The notes beneath the pieces were generated by a model that was given only the letters and a program-made list of their open reading frames with translations, made no database searches and was not told the origin of the DNA. From the NCBI GenBank assembly GCA_025935445.1, contig JAICVG010000081.1, forward strand, positions 1 through 6,018: DNA of 6,018 bases, given 5' to 3'. The first letter of the stretch is position 1; every line of letters starts with the position of its first letter. The DNA comes from Nitrososphaera sp. Lineage in GTDB: Archaea > Thermoproteota > Nitrososphaeria > Nitrososphaerales > Nitrososphaeraceae. Shown piece after piece: positions 1 through 5,070 of this stretch. Both the position numbers and the translations under genes were made by a program.

Positions 1-64
1 AAAGCATCTAAAAATGCTGCGCGAACATCTAGTAAAGGAAGTAAAGGAAAACAAACTACAGTAG
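1..64 (+). CDS. Possible C-terminal end of a gene cut by the window edge
   Basis: Reading from base 2, twenty codons run open to a TAG at 62-64. They give a charged, helix-like tail (KHLKMLREHLVKEVK then ENKLQ) of the kind that often ends a protein. The rest of the gene would lie before the window, so no family can be named. The frame from base 1 is also open, to a TAA at 166-168, but it reads as a low-complexity Lys/Ser/Ala/Gly string and is antisense to another candidate frame, so I prefer the shorter reading. Twenty codons are too few to prove coding. Confidence 0.25.
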   Translation, partial: KHLKMLREHLVKEVKENKLQ

Positions 65-121
65 GCAAAATTCAATGCTATGCTGCGCGTCAGGTCTCTC
101 CGTCTATCGCCAGCAGATCTC

Positions 122-491
122 TCAATTTTTCCCCCGTACAAGATATTCAACCCCTATTGGACCTGTAAAATACTGCCTAAGCGTGCCAGGTTCTGGCTTA
201 CTTGAGCAACATGCTTTTCGTTGAGCCTCTATGTGTATTCTTTGGCCTAACTGTGTAGGCCAGTACATGCATAGAAGCATTGTCTCTGTGATGTCGGCTC
301 TGAACTCAGTCTATGTAACTGTTCATCGATTTTACTGGCTGTACATAGCTATCTGTCAGGCCTACTTTTGATTTTGAAGTATGTGTATATACATAAAATA
401 TATTGTATATTCTATTCAACTTCACAAGCGGCTCGATGACAAATGTATTTTTGCGTATTTCTTTATAGATACTAAAAAGCAGGCAAAGCAA
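122..491 (-). pseudogene. Possible frameshifted gene, unknown product
   Basis: Two coding-like frames abut on the minus strand. The first opens at a TTG (489-491) and gives about 61 residues ending SMNSYID at a TGA (306-308). The second is open from 310 to a TGA at 122-124 and gives about 62 residues starting TEFRADITETM and ending YFTGPIGVEYLVRGKN. Dropping the T of the first TGA turns the join into SYID-EFRADITETM and makes one protein of about 122 residues. In the second frame alone, ATG codons at 278-280 and 266-268 would start proteins of 52 or 48 residues. I recognise no family. It could be a decayed gene, a sequencing indel, a short gene at 122-280, or chance open frames. Confidence 0.27.
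243..262. repeat. 7-bp inverted repeat, 6-nt loop
   Basis: TGGCCTA (243-249) and TAGGCCA (256-262) are perfect reverse complements around ACTGTG. The stem is unusually GC-rich for this spacer. It lies just inside the ATG (266-268) of the short candidate reading frame on the minus strand, where it could fold in the mRNA, but it could equally be a stray palindrome. Confidence 0.4.
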
Positions 492-524
492 CTAACTGGT
501 TGATATGACATATAAGTTCGGTTG

Positions 525-545
525 TCTTCTATTTGTTGTAGAAGA
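525..545 (-). terminator. Stem-loop downstream of the thiamine-binding gene
   Basis: TCTTCTA (525-531) and TAGAAGA (539-545) form a perfect 7-bp inverted repeat around a 7-nt loop. It begins 27 nt past the stop codon of the minus-strand gene at 573-896. No long U-tract follows in the minus direction, so it is not a classic archaeal oligo-T terminator. It may cap the 3' end or help termination. Confidence 0.35.
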
Positions 546-572
546 TCAAAATTAGTTTGTGGCTATTCCCCC

Positions 573-896
573 TTAACTCACTTTTGCCTTCACAGACTGG
601 ATCTTCTCATCCAAAGTATTTGGCTTATCTAGTCTTTCGTCGATCCTTATTGTCGAGATCACCCGCTTGGCTCCAACTGATTTAGCAGAATCATGAGCGG
701 CATGTATCGCTTGAAAGATATAGTCTAGGTTGTCTGATTCTACCTGGGTGCTCATTGGAGTGAGAGTTACCTTTTTAAGATTCTTTATGTTGCGAATTGC
801 ATCGTAGGCAGCTGCTATTTCTTTGCCGATACTTGTATCAGAAGTGCCAATCGGCACAATGCTAATTTCAGCAATTACAGTTGACAGGTTACTCAT
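573..896 (-). CDS. Thiamine-binding protein, MTH1187/UPF0045 (YkoF-like) family
   Basis: This 107-residue protein covers the whole length of the MTH1187/UPF0045 family, which runs at about 100 residues, has a ferredoxin-like fold and is linked to binding thiamine or related compounds in the cytoplasm. Visible marks are the first strand AEISIVPIGTSDTSIGKEI (residues 9-27), the central TPMSTQVESD stretch (46-55), which matches the family's 'TPMGT-E' turn, and KRVISTIRIDERLDKPNTLD (77-96), which matches the conserved 'RV-x-KIDxR' strand and the segment after it. The start ATG is at 894-896. No Shine-Dalgarno site precedes it, which fits a short-leader archaeal mRNA with a TATA-like box about 40 bp upstream. 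It stands alone, with no thiamine biosynthesis or transport gene in view, so its ligand here is inferred from the family only. Confidence 0.9.
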   Translation of the reverse strand: MSNLSTVIAEISIVPIGTSDTSIGKEIAAAYDAIRNIKNLKKVTLTPMSTQVESDNLDYIFQAIHAAHDSAKSVGAKRVISTIRIDERLDKPNTLDEKIQSVKAKVS

Positions 897-930
897 TCAT
901 TCAATATTGGCAAGTTGTACTAATTAACAG

Positions 931-940
931 TTTTATTTAG
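931..940 (-). promoter_or_regulatory. TATA-like box of the thiamine-binding gene
   Basis: On the minus strand this reads CTAAATAAAA, centred about 40 bp before the ATG at 896. With the usual archaeal spacing of about 25 bp, transcription would begin near 910 and leave a leader of some 10-15 nt with no ribosome site. Assigned by AT-rich motif and spacing only. Confidence 0.3.
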
Positions 941-1048
941 TCTATATGGTGCCACCAATTCAAACTGAGGAATAATAACCTAGTTAGTATACTACTAACA
1001 ATTTCCTTTTAGCGGTTCTCCTCTCGATGTATGAAAACTATTCATTTA

Positions 1049-1198
1049 CTATCTCTTGTCTTCCGCCCCTAATAGTTCAACATCTGTATATGTAACTGCC
1101 ATCTGATCTTTCCTTTGTGATGAGGCCTATAATCTTGTTTCCCCTACTTCTTTATCATTATCCGCGGTTTCTTTAAAAGCTGATGGGGCAGAAGAACT
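1049..1198 (-). other. Coding-like frame broken by one stop (possible relic)
   Basis: One minus-strand frame runs for 50 codons with a single TAG at 1127-1129. The first part gives a polar peptide ending FKETADNDKEVGETRL. The second contains a small ORF, MAVTYTDVELLGAEDKR, with its ATG at 1100-1102 and a purine-rich AGGAAAGATCAG just before it. The first part has no start codon. It may be the remains of a short gene, or the second part may be a 17-residue peptide. The length is within what chance allows. Confidence 0.13.
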
Positions 1199-1211
1199 CT
1201 AGATGAGTGGT

Positions 1212-1238
1212 CGCTATAGCAACCTTGCTAGAATAGCG
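1212..1238. repeat. Two-step hairpin
   Basis: Inner arms TAGCAA (1217-1222) and TTGCTA (1225-1230) flank CC. Outer arms CGCTA (1212-1216) and TAGCG (1234-1238) extend the stem, with GAA as a bulge. In total 11 base pairs form in 27 nt (the tight inner loop would probably open one pair). It lies 16 nt past the stop codon of the 54-codon minus-strand ORF, where a 3'-end structure would be expected. No U-tract follows. Confidence 0.45.
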
Positions 1239-1254
1239 GAATATAGAAAAAATG

Positions 1255-1419
1255 CTAGAGAAATTTCTTAGAGGCATTTGCACCCATGATTCTAAACTCT
1301 TTCTCCCCGTTATAAAGAAAAAGGATATGTAAGACACGATAATGCCTTCCAGAATTTTGTTTCTGTTGCCTTGCGTCTGATTTTACTTTTGTCCGGCTTT
1401 TTTTGCCAATCTCTGACAT
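1255..1419 (-). CDS. Small basic hypothetical protein (54 aa)
   Basis: An ATG at 1417-1419 opens a 54-codon frame ending at a TAG (1255-1257). The product has a Lys/Arg/Gln-rich first half (MSEIGKKSRTKVKSDARQQ), then a hydrophobic patch HYRVLHILFLYNGEKEFRIM (residues 26-45) and a basic end, ASKKFL. The alternation of a polar head and a strand-like core looks like protein rather than random sequence, but I recognise no family and see no Shine-Dalgarno site. It begins 86 nt downstream of the PAC2 stop on the same strand and is followed by the hairpin at 1212-1238. It could be a real small nucleic-acid-binding protein or a chance ORF. Confidence 0.27.
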   Translation of the reverse strand: MSEIGKKSRTKVKSDARQQKQNSGRHYRVLHILFLYNGEKEFRIMGANASKKFL

Positions 1420-1505
1420 ATACTCTATGTCTACTTTGCTTTCCTATGGTAATATGTTCATTTAACATGAATAGAAACAAAAGGATAGGATTCTATAATA
1501 ACTAG

Positions 1506-2321
1506 CTAACTGTATATTCCCGTCCCTGTGCCCGGCTGCGTCTGTTGCTGATCTTGTTGTTGTCTCTTTACAGAATTGATCAGCTCCTGCAGCTGGCGCT
1601 TGAGCGCTTCTGCTTCGCTTCTTAGCTGACGCACGTCTATTCTAAACGGATTGTTGGCTAGCTCATTTGTTTTTTCAATCAGAATGGCTGCTCCTTCTGG
1701 ATCCGGAATTCCAGTAATTGATGGTATCAAGAGTGCCGTGCAAGGAATTCTGTTTGAAAGACATGCTGCCAAGAGGCCGCCAGATACTCCAGAAATAAAC
1801 GCAGGCGGGGTGGCTTCTGGCCTCTTGTCTTTGATGCGACTCAGGTAGCCGTGATCATCCGATTGCCCGTCGTTTGACAGAACCCAAGGTCTTCTGCCCC
1901 TTTCAGAGATCCCGGGCGCAGCCATGCCTTCTAAAACCATGATCTCTCTAACGCCATTATATTTGGCCCATATGACTACTGCATTTAGCACAGAGCGGAT
2001 GCCGGATAGAATTACTGGGGCATCACACACAAGAACGCACGCTGTGCCTTCATCATTTGCATAGATGCGAAATGGATGCCTCAACTTTCCGCCTATGTAA
2101 ATAACGCCGGGAACTATAAAGTCTGAGTCGATATATCCTATCTGGTGCATTTTCTGCTGTTCTATGATGTAGCTCACACTCATTGAGCCAACGAGTCCTG
2201 GTCCGGGAAAACCTGCGATCATGATCGCATCGTTTAATCTTACCGTTTTATTTGTCGAAATTAGCTTTATGGTTGTTCTTTCAACTCTGTTGCTGCTGTC
2301 AGTTTCTCTGTCCGCCATCAT
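1506..2321 (-). CDS. PAC2-family protein, proteasome assembly chaperone-like (PbaA/PbaB type)
   Basis: This 271-residue protein belongs to the PAC2 family, which includes archaeal PbaA and PbaB, homologues of eukaryotic proteasome assembly chaperones that dock on the 20S proteasome in the cytoplasm. The family marks are GFPGPGLVG (37-45), the core strands to about 130, GVSGGLLAAC (178-187) and PDPEGAAILIEKTNEL (206-221). Residues about 229-256 are charged and predicted coiled coil, followed by a Gln-rich, Thr/Gly-rich flexible tail ending Ile-Tyr-Ser, which fits the HbYX proteasome-docking motif. On the minus strand AGGAG (2326-2330) lies 4 nt before the first ATG and 7 nt before the next, in-frame ATG (2316-2318), so the true start may be the second Met. 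The start overlaps the stop of the gene before it. The family call is firm; the proteasome partner is inferred. Confidence 0.93.
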   Translation of the reverse strand: MMADRETDSSNRVERTTIKLISTNKTVRLNDAIMIAGFPGPGLVGSMSVSYIIEQQKMHQIGYIDSDFIVPGVIYIGGKLRHPFRIYANDEGTACVLVCDAPVILSGIRSVLNAVVIWAKYNGVREIMVLEGMAAPGISERGRRPWVLSNDGQSDDHGYLSRIKDKRPEATPPAFISGVSGGLLAACLSNRIPCTALLIPSITGIPDPEGAAILIEKTNELANNPFRIDVRQLRSEAEALKRQLQELINSVKRQQQDQQQTQPGTGTGIYS

Positions 2322-2542
2322 CTCGCTCCTTTTTCTTCTTCTTGGTTGGAAATTGACCTTTGCATAGTTTCCTTGGTGGTTTCATTATCTCTGATGTCGT
2401 TTGCAACTGATGAACCAAGCGACTTCTTGTTCTCCTTGTCTCCACTCAATCCAAGTAATATGGCATAAAATAGCATTAATGGATTATACAAGAAGGTTCT
2501 ACCAACAGAAATAATTATCTGCGGCAGTACAGAATATAACAC
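2318..2542 (-). CDS. Small protein with hydrophobic N-terminus, coupled to the PAC2 gene
   Basis: This 74-residue ORF begins at a GTG (2540-2542); an ATG at residue 23 (2474-2476) is a possible shorter start. Residues 2-34 are largely hydrophobic (VLPQIIISVGRTF, then LMLFYAILLGLSG) and could form one membrane helix or anchor. Residues 35-74 are polar and highly charged, with no Cys or other motif, and are probably disordered. Its TGA overlaps the first ATG of the PAC2 gene (ATGA), and the PAC2 ribosome site AGGAG lies within its last codons, so the two are very likely translated together. The tight overlap is the main evidence that it is real. I recognise no family. It might tether or regulate the PAC2 protein, which is inference from position only. 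Confidence 0.6.
   Translation of the reverse strand: MLYSVLPQIIISVGRTFLYNPLMLFYAILLGLSGDKENKKSLGSSVANDIRDNETTKETMQRSISNQEEEKGAR
2326..2330 (-). promoter_or_regulatory. Shine-Dalgarno site that bears on the PAC2 start
   Basis: AGGAG on the minus strand, inside an A/G-rich run, is the clearest ribosome site in the window. The spacing is 4 nt to the ATG at 2319-2321 and 7 nt to the ATG at 2316-2318, which favours the second ATG. It sits inside the upstream small gene, as expected for coupled translation. Confidence 0.6.
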
Positions 2543-2543
2543 T

Positions 2544-2589
2544 ACATATATGGTTTAAGACGACTGCAATGCAGTGAAGAGCGCGCTTC
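2544..2589 (-). promoter_or_regulatory. Promoter region with two touching palindromes
   Basis: Upstream of the GTG at 2542, the minus strand shows a TATA-like stretch TTAAACCATATATG (2546-2559). Before it lies the perfect odd palindrome ACTGCAATGCAGT (2563-2575), then directly GAAGAGCGCGCTTC (2576-2589), a 14-bp palindrome with one mismatched pair. Palindromes next to a TATA box are typical operators for dimeric regulators. The TATA-like stretch is so close to the GTG that transcription might start inside the ORF, which would favour the internal ATG at 2476. No regulator gene is adjacent. Confidence 0.35.
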
Positions 2590-3066
2590 AATAATGAGGA
2601 TGAATTAGTTCCAAAAAAAGAGAACAAAATAGAAGGCAAGTGATTTCAATGTTCAGCAAGCAAAGCTAGTTTTTATGAACAAAAGAGACCTGGGACTTCA
2701 CGCTGAAGGTAAGACTGAGGAAGGGCATCAAGACCTAGGCAAAAATTGTGCTAGCCGTTTAATATCAAAGTTCTATATCGATACTAACAATGAGTGCCGA
2801 AGTCAGATAAGATTCTCCCAGCAATTTACACATCCAGTCAAGATCAAATGCAAGGGGCGTTAGAATCTGTGTACATGTATATGCTAATATCAAAAGGGTG
2901 AAATTAGACAGATGTATAGATGGATAACGAAAGAGGTAGTCCCGCAGAGGGTTATGTGCTTACATCTATAGAATTCGAAGCATCTTTCTCCTGTGGTATT
3001 TTCTATAAGCGGCCACATACTTGTAGTGGCCAGAACGCGAATAAGAAGAATGTATTATCGAGCATT
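2590..3066. other. Gene-poor spacer
   Basis: No convincing gene is seen on either strand. Plus-strand frames at 2675-2863 and 2920-3204 are open but have no promoter, ribosome site or recognisable motif, and the second runs antisense through the zinc-finger gene at 3067. The first 24 codons of the former (MNKRDLGLHAEGKTEEGHQD and on) look somewhat protein-like. A 6-bp inverted repeat GGCCAC/GTGGCC with a 9-nt loop lies at 3011-3031. Confidence 0.5.
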
Positions 3067-3195
3067 TTATGTCATTCGCTTGGTAGATTCGGTCTGCGTT
3101 CCATCTACATACTCGTTCCTGAGATGTTCAGCAACTTGCTCAGCCGTGGGAAAGGAATGATCGCATTTTGGACATGTAAAGCCAGTATCGGACAT
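3067..3195 (-). CDS. Micro C2H2-like zinc-finger protein (42 aa), last ligand Tyr
   Basis: This 42-residue protein starts at the ATG at 3193-3195. Nearly half of it is one zinc-finger unit, FTCPKCDHSFPTAEQVAEH (6-24) followed by LRNEY. It keeps the classical pattern: C8-x2-C11, the aromatic F15, the hydrophobic V21 and H24 at twelve residues after the second Cys. The expected second His, four residues later, is Tyr29, one base change away (CAT/CAC to TAT). The finger may therefore bind zinc with three ligands plus water or His13, or may be degenerating. The tail (VDGTQTESTKRMT) is polar. A TATA-like box 23 bp upstream supports a leaderless mRNA. C2H2 fingers usually bind DNA, RNA or protein; the target here is unknown. 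Confidence 0.7.
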   Translation of the reverse strand: MSDTGFTCPKCDHSFPTAEQVAEHLRNEYVDGTQTESTKRMT

Positions 3196-3212
3196 GACGT
3201 CTGATTGGACAA

Positions 3213-3223
3213 TATTAAATAAA
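3213..3223 (-). promoter_or_regulatory. TATA-like box of the zinc-finger gene at 3067-3195
   Basis: TTTATTTAATA on the minus strand is centred about 23 bp before the ATG at 3195. This is the spacing expected if transcription begins at or next to the start codon, which also explains the lack of a ribosome site. Confidence 0.4.
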
Positions 3224-3296
3224 AAACATGCATCAGTCTGCTATAGCATTGTACAAGTAGCCAACTGGGCACGCTTGTCTTCTTCTCTCTGTATAC

Positions 3297-3483
3297 TTAC
3301 CAGACCAGATCAAATAATGCCAGCAGCGGCCCGGCAATCATGGTAAATGGTACTGAATACTCTGTAAAAAATTATGGCTTGCTTGAGTCAATGTCTGGCT
3401 CGCCGTGCGTGGCAAGACCGGCTGCCTGAGATCGGCTGAATCGTGCCGCCATCAATGCCTATTGCTTCCGGTACAAGTATCAA
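3297..3483 (-). pseudogene. Possible remnant of a larger gene
   Basis: This stretch is more GC-rich than the spacer around it and carries coding-like pieces in two minus-strand frames. One piece (3388-3483) opens LILVPEAIGIDGGTIQPISG and then turns into an Arg-rich run. The other starts at an ATG (3450-3452), contains AGLATHGEPDIDSSKP, hits a TAA (3372-3374) and continues in frame as a hydrophobic piece, EYSVPFTMIAGPLLALFDLV, to a TAA at 3297-3299. A decayed gene with a membrane segment near its end would explain the composition, the stop and the shift of frame. No family is recognised, and chance cannot be excluded. Confidence 0.25.
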
Positions 3484-3611
3484 CTAGCGCTATGATCTTT
3501 TAGTTTGTGGCGCGAAACAACAACTCCATTGCAACGCAACCTAAGATAATGTCTCATGTGTGCAAATGCGTTAAACATTGAGGATAGTAGTGGTTACAAT
3601 CTAAAGTCTCC

Positions 3612-3716
3612 TCATCCGCCAAGGTCCTGACTGACCTCCTTCTTCTGATTGTCCAAAGTCATGTTGTTGATAGCTATTCTTTCATTAGAGCACGATCCAT
3701 TGCAGCATATTATGAA
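3612..3716 (-). other. Cys-rich coding-like frame without a normal start
   Basis: Between two TGA codons this frame gives 34 residues: FIICCNGSCSNERIAINN, then MTLDNQKKEVSQDLGG. The CCxGxC cluster, a mixed middle and a charged end read like a complete small metal-binding protein. The only ATG in frame (3660-3662) lies after the Cys cluster and would leave 16 residues; a full-length product would need an ATA start. A TATA-like GATAAAAG (3737-3744) sits about 25 bp before the frame opens. It may be a broken gene, a gene with a rare start, or chance. Confidence 0.25.
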
Positions 3717-3847
3717 TCAGTCTTATCAACACTCTTTTATCGATTCTCTAAGCTTGCAGGAGCTTGATTTAAGAACGTTGTCCAGCACTCATTCTTCTTT
3801 GTAGAATCCCCCAATGCATCTCTTCAGCCCTCGACCCGTTGTGAATT

Positions 3848-3967
3848 TTATTGCGACTGTGGATGATCCTGCCGGTAGTGCTTTGTTAGATCTTCCATCG
3901 CTTCAAAAGAAGCCCCGCATTCATTGCATGTGTAGTTGTATCCTGATGGAGTTGTTGATTCTGCCAT
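3848..3967 (-). CDS. Micro C2H2 zinc-finger protein (39 aa)
   Basis: This 39-residue protein starts at the ATG at 3965-3967 and is almost entirely one C2H2 finger. After a polar, Ser/Thr-rich lead (MAESTTPSGYNYT) comes CNECGASFEAMEDLTKHYRQ and then DH: C14-x2-C17-x12-H30-x4-H35, with the finger's core residues F21 and L27 in place. All four ligands are present, so it should bind one zinc ion. It ends four residues after the last His (PQSQ), so it has no second domain. Single fingers of this size occur in thaumarchaeal genomes; they may bind nucleic acid or a protein partner, and nothing here tells which. Paralogues lie on the same strand at 3067-3195 and 5704-5838. The plus-strand frame across the same DNA is a shadow. 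Confidence 0.8.
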   Translation of the reverse strand: MAESTTPSGYNYTCNECGASFEAMEDLTKHYRQDHPQSQ

Positions 3968-3973
3968 GTAATA

Positions 3974-3983
3974 TTGTGCACAA
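3974..3983. promoter_or_regulatory. 10-bp palindrome upstream of a zinc-finger gene
   Basis: TTGTGCACAA is a perfect palindrome ending 7 bp before the ATG at 3967. At this place it would overlap the likely transcription start, as repressor sites often do. No clear TATA box is seen with it, and a 10-bp palindrome can arise by chance. Confidence 0.25.
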
Positions 3984-4042
3984 AAGCATTGATAACACTT
4001 TTCCTAATCCCGTTTGGTTTAATAACATATTAGATTAGAATC

Positions 4043-4126
4043 ATGGTTGCGAAAGTCAGAAAGCTATCTATCACTATACGCAGAACAACAACTAAGAAAA
4101 GAATAATAGAAATTAAACTTCATTAG
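4043..4126 (+). CDS. Possible very small basic protein (27 aa)
   Basis: An ATG at 4043 opens 27 codons ending at a TAG (4124-4126). The product, MVAKVRKLSITIRRTTTKK then RIIEIKLH, is strongly basic with alternating strand-like residues. A TATA-like TTTAATAACA (4018-4027) lies about 20 bp upstream, which would fit a leaderless mRNA, and the reading diverges from the zinc-finger gene at 3848-3967. The length is too short to prove coding and no family is recognised. Confidence 0.18.
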   Translation: MVAKVRKLSITIRRTTTKKRIIEIKLH

Positions 4127-4228
4127 ACGTAAGCGCGTGAAAAGCAGAATGTGCTGATTAGGGAGCCGATGCCACACGGGAATCAGATTAATCGAGTAAT
4201 GCAAGACTAAAATGCAGAAAAATTATGA

Positions 4229-4378
4229 TCAAGCTAGACCATCATTCATCCTCCTCATCTCTAGTAGAGGCCTTTTCTCTTTTGCAAAGGACAAGACCCA
4301 TCCACAATCGAATTAGTCATCTACAAGGCCACAGCTGCATCTGATGTGACAATATTCTTTTCTGGAGATAAATCTCAT
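4229..4378 (-). other. Cys-containing frame split by one stop (possible relic)
   Basis: One minus-strand frame starts at an ATG (4376-4378), gives MRFISRKEYCHIRCSCGLVD and one more Asp, meets a TAA (4313-4315), then continues as FDCGWVLSFAKEKRPLLEMR and on to a TGA at 4229-4231. Read through, it has Cys residues as C-x3-C-x-C and, after the stop, DCGW, as in small zinc-binding proteins. It lies downstream of the nitroreductase gene on the same strand. One stop in 50 codons is compatible with chance, so this is only a candidate relic. Confidence 0.15.
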
Positions 4379-4474
4379 CACTATAGGAGAGCAAGCGTCT
4401 ATAGTCAGAGCATCTGAGCTGCCTGCTAAGGGCCTAATGCCCGTAACAAATACTTTGCCTTACTTAGTTATCAG

Positions 4475-4996
4475 TTACCAGCGCTCATAGTGCACAATCT
4501 GTTCGTTCTGGATCCGTTCCAGCTTGGCAGGACTTTCGTCAGGATATCCTAGTGCAATTATACCGATAGGTTTTACGTATTCTGGCAGCTCTAATATCTT
4601 TGCTATCTTGTCATCTTCAAATGCGCCCACAAACCCTGCGCCTATTTCTTCACTTACTGCCGTGAGCAAAATGAGCATTGATGCAAATGCCCCATCTATG
4701 ATACTATAGAAATCTCTCCCGCGTTGACCATAGCGTCCTACCGAGCGAGAGGTGTTTGAGCAGACTACTATCAATACTGGCGCATCTTCAATAGCCTTTT
4801 GGTTTACAGAAGCCTGCCTCAGCTTTTTCTTTGTTGCAGGATCTCTTACAATGATAAACTCCTGCACTTGAGTGTGGCCGGCACTTGGCGCCTTGCTGGC
4901 GTTCTTTATGAGCTTGCTGATTATCCTATCTGGAATCTTGTTGGGTAGATACTTCCTTATCATTTTCCTTTTCCGGACAACGTGGTCAAATTCCAT
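4475..4996 (-). CDS. Nitroreductase-family flavoprotein
   Basis: This 173-residue protein has the full length of a compact nitroreductase-family enzyme. These are cytoplasmic FMN-dependent, usually dimeric oxidoreductases that reduce quinones, nitro compounds or other acceptors with NAD(P)H. The N-terminal Arg-rich FMN-phosphate motif is RKRKMIRKY (8-16), followed by the signature APSAGHTQVQEF (36-47), where the usual Asn-x-Gln-Pro is replaced by His-Thr-Gln-Val. The middle has AIEDAPVLIVVC (68-79), then DGAFASMLILLTAVSEEIGA (101-120) with GFVGAF after it, and near the end KPIGIIALGYPDESP (142-156). The substrate cannot be told from sequence. The ATG at 4994-4996 has no Shine-Dalgarno site. 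The gene stands alone; an F420 or FMN partner enzyme is not adjacent. Confidence 0.93.
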   Translation of the reverse strand: MEFDHVVRKRKMIRKYLPNKIPDRIISKLIKNASKAPSAGHTQVQEFIIVRDPATKKKLRQASVNQKAIEDAPVLIVVCSNTSRSVGRYGQRGRDFYSIIDGAFASMLILLTAVSEEIGAGFVGAFEDDKIAKILELPEYVKPIGIIALGYPDESPAKLERIQNEQIVHYERW

Positions 4997-5070
4997 GATG
5001 ATCTATATATGATACTAATCCTTTCCCTCAATGAAAAGCTAACTGATAATTACAATGTGTGACAAACTAT

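Noticed and set aside
1..168. Plus-strand frame 1, open for 55 codons
   Set aside because: Low-complexity Lys/Ser start and antisense to the better frame ending at 122; frame 2 to base 64 is more protein-like.
1203..1271. 22-codon plus-strand ORF reading MSGRYSNLARIAEYRKNARE
   Set aside because: Protein-like, but very short, without a start signal, and made largely of the hairpin at 1212-1238.
1651..1848. 65-codon plus-strand ORF
   Set aside because: Lies wholly inside the PAC2 gene on the other strand, which has clear family motifs; a shadow frame.
2675..2863. 62-codon plus-strand ORF
   Set aside because: The first 24 residues look protein-like, but the rest does not and no start signal is seen; kept only as a remark in the spacer entry.
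2920..3204. 94-codon plus-strand ORF
   Set aside because: Its second half is antisense to the zinc-finger gene at 3067-3195; no motif, promoter or ribosome site supports the first half.
3814..4038. 74-codon plus-strand ORF with several Cys
   Set aside because: Covers the zinc-finger gene at 3848-3967 in antisense; its Cys codons are the complement of that gene's Cys/Ala region.
4524..4709. 61-codon plus-strand ORF
   Set aside because: Antisense shadow of the nitroreductase gene; Ser/Ile/Pro-rich composition typical of a reverse reading.
5000..5012. ATATATAG-like stretch as TATA box of the nitroreductase gene
   Set aside because: Only about 10 bp before the ATG, too close for a start at that codon.
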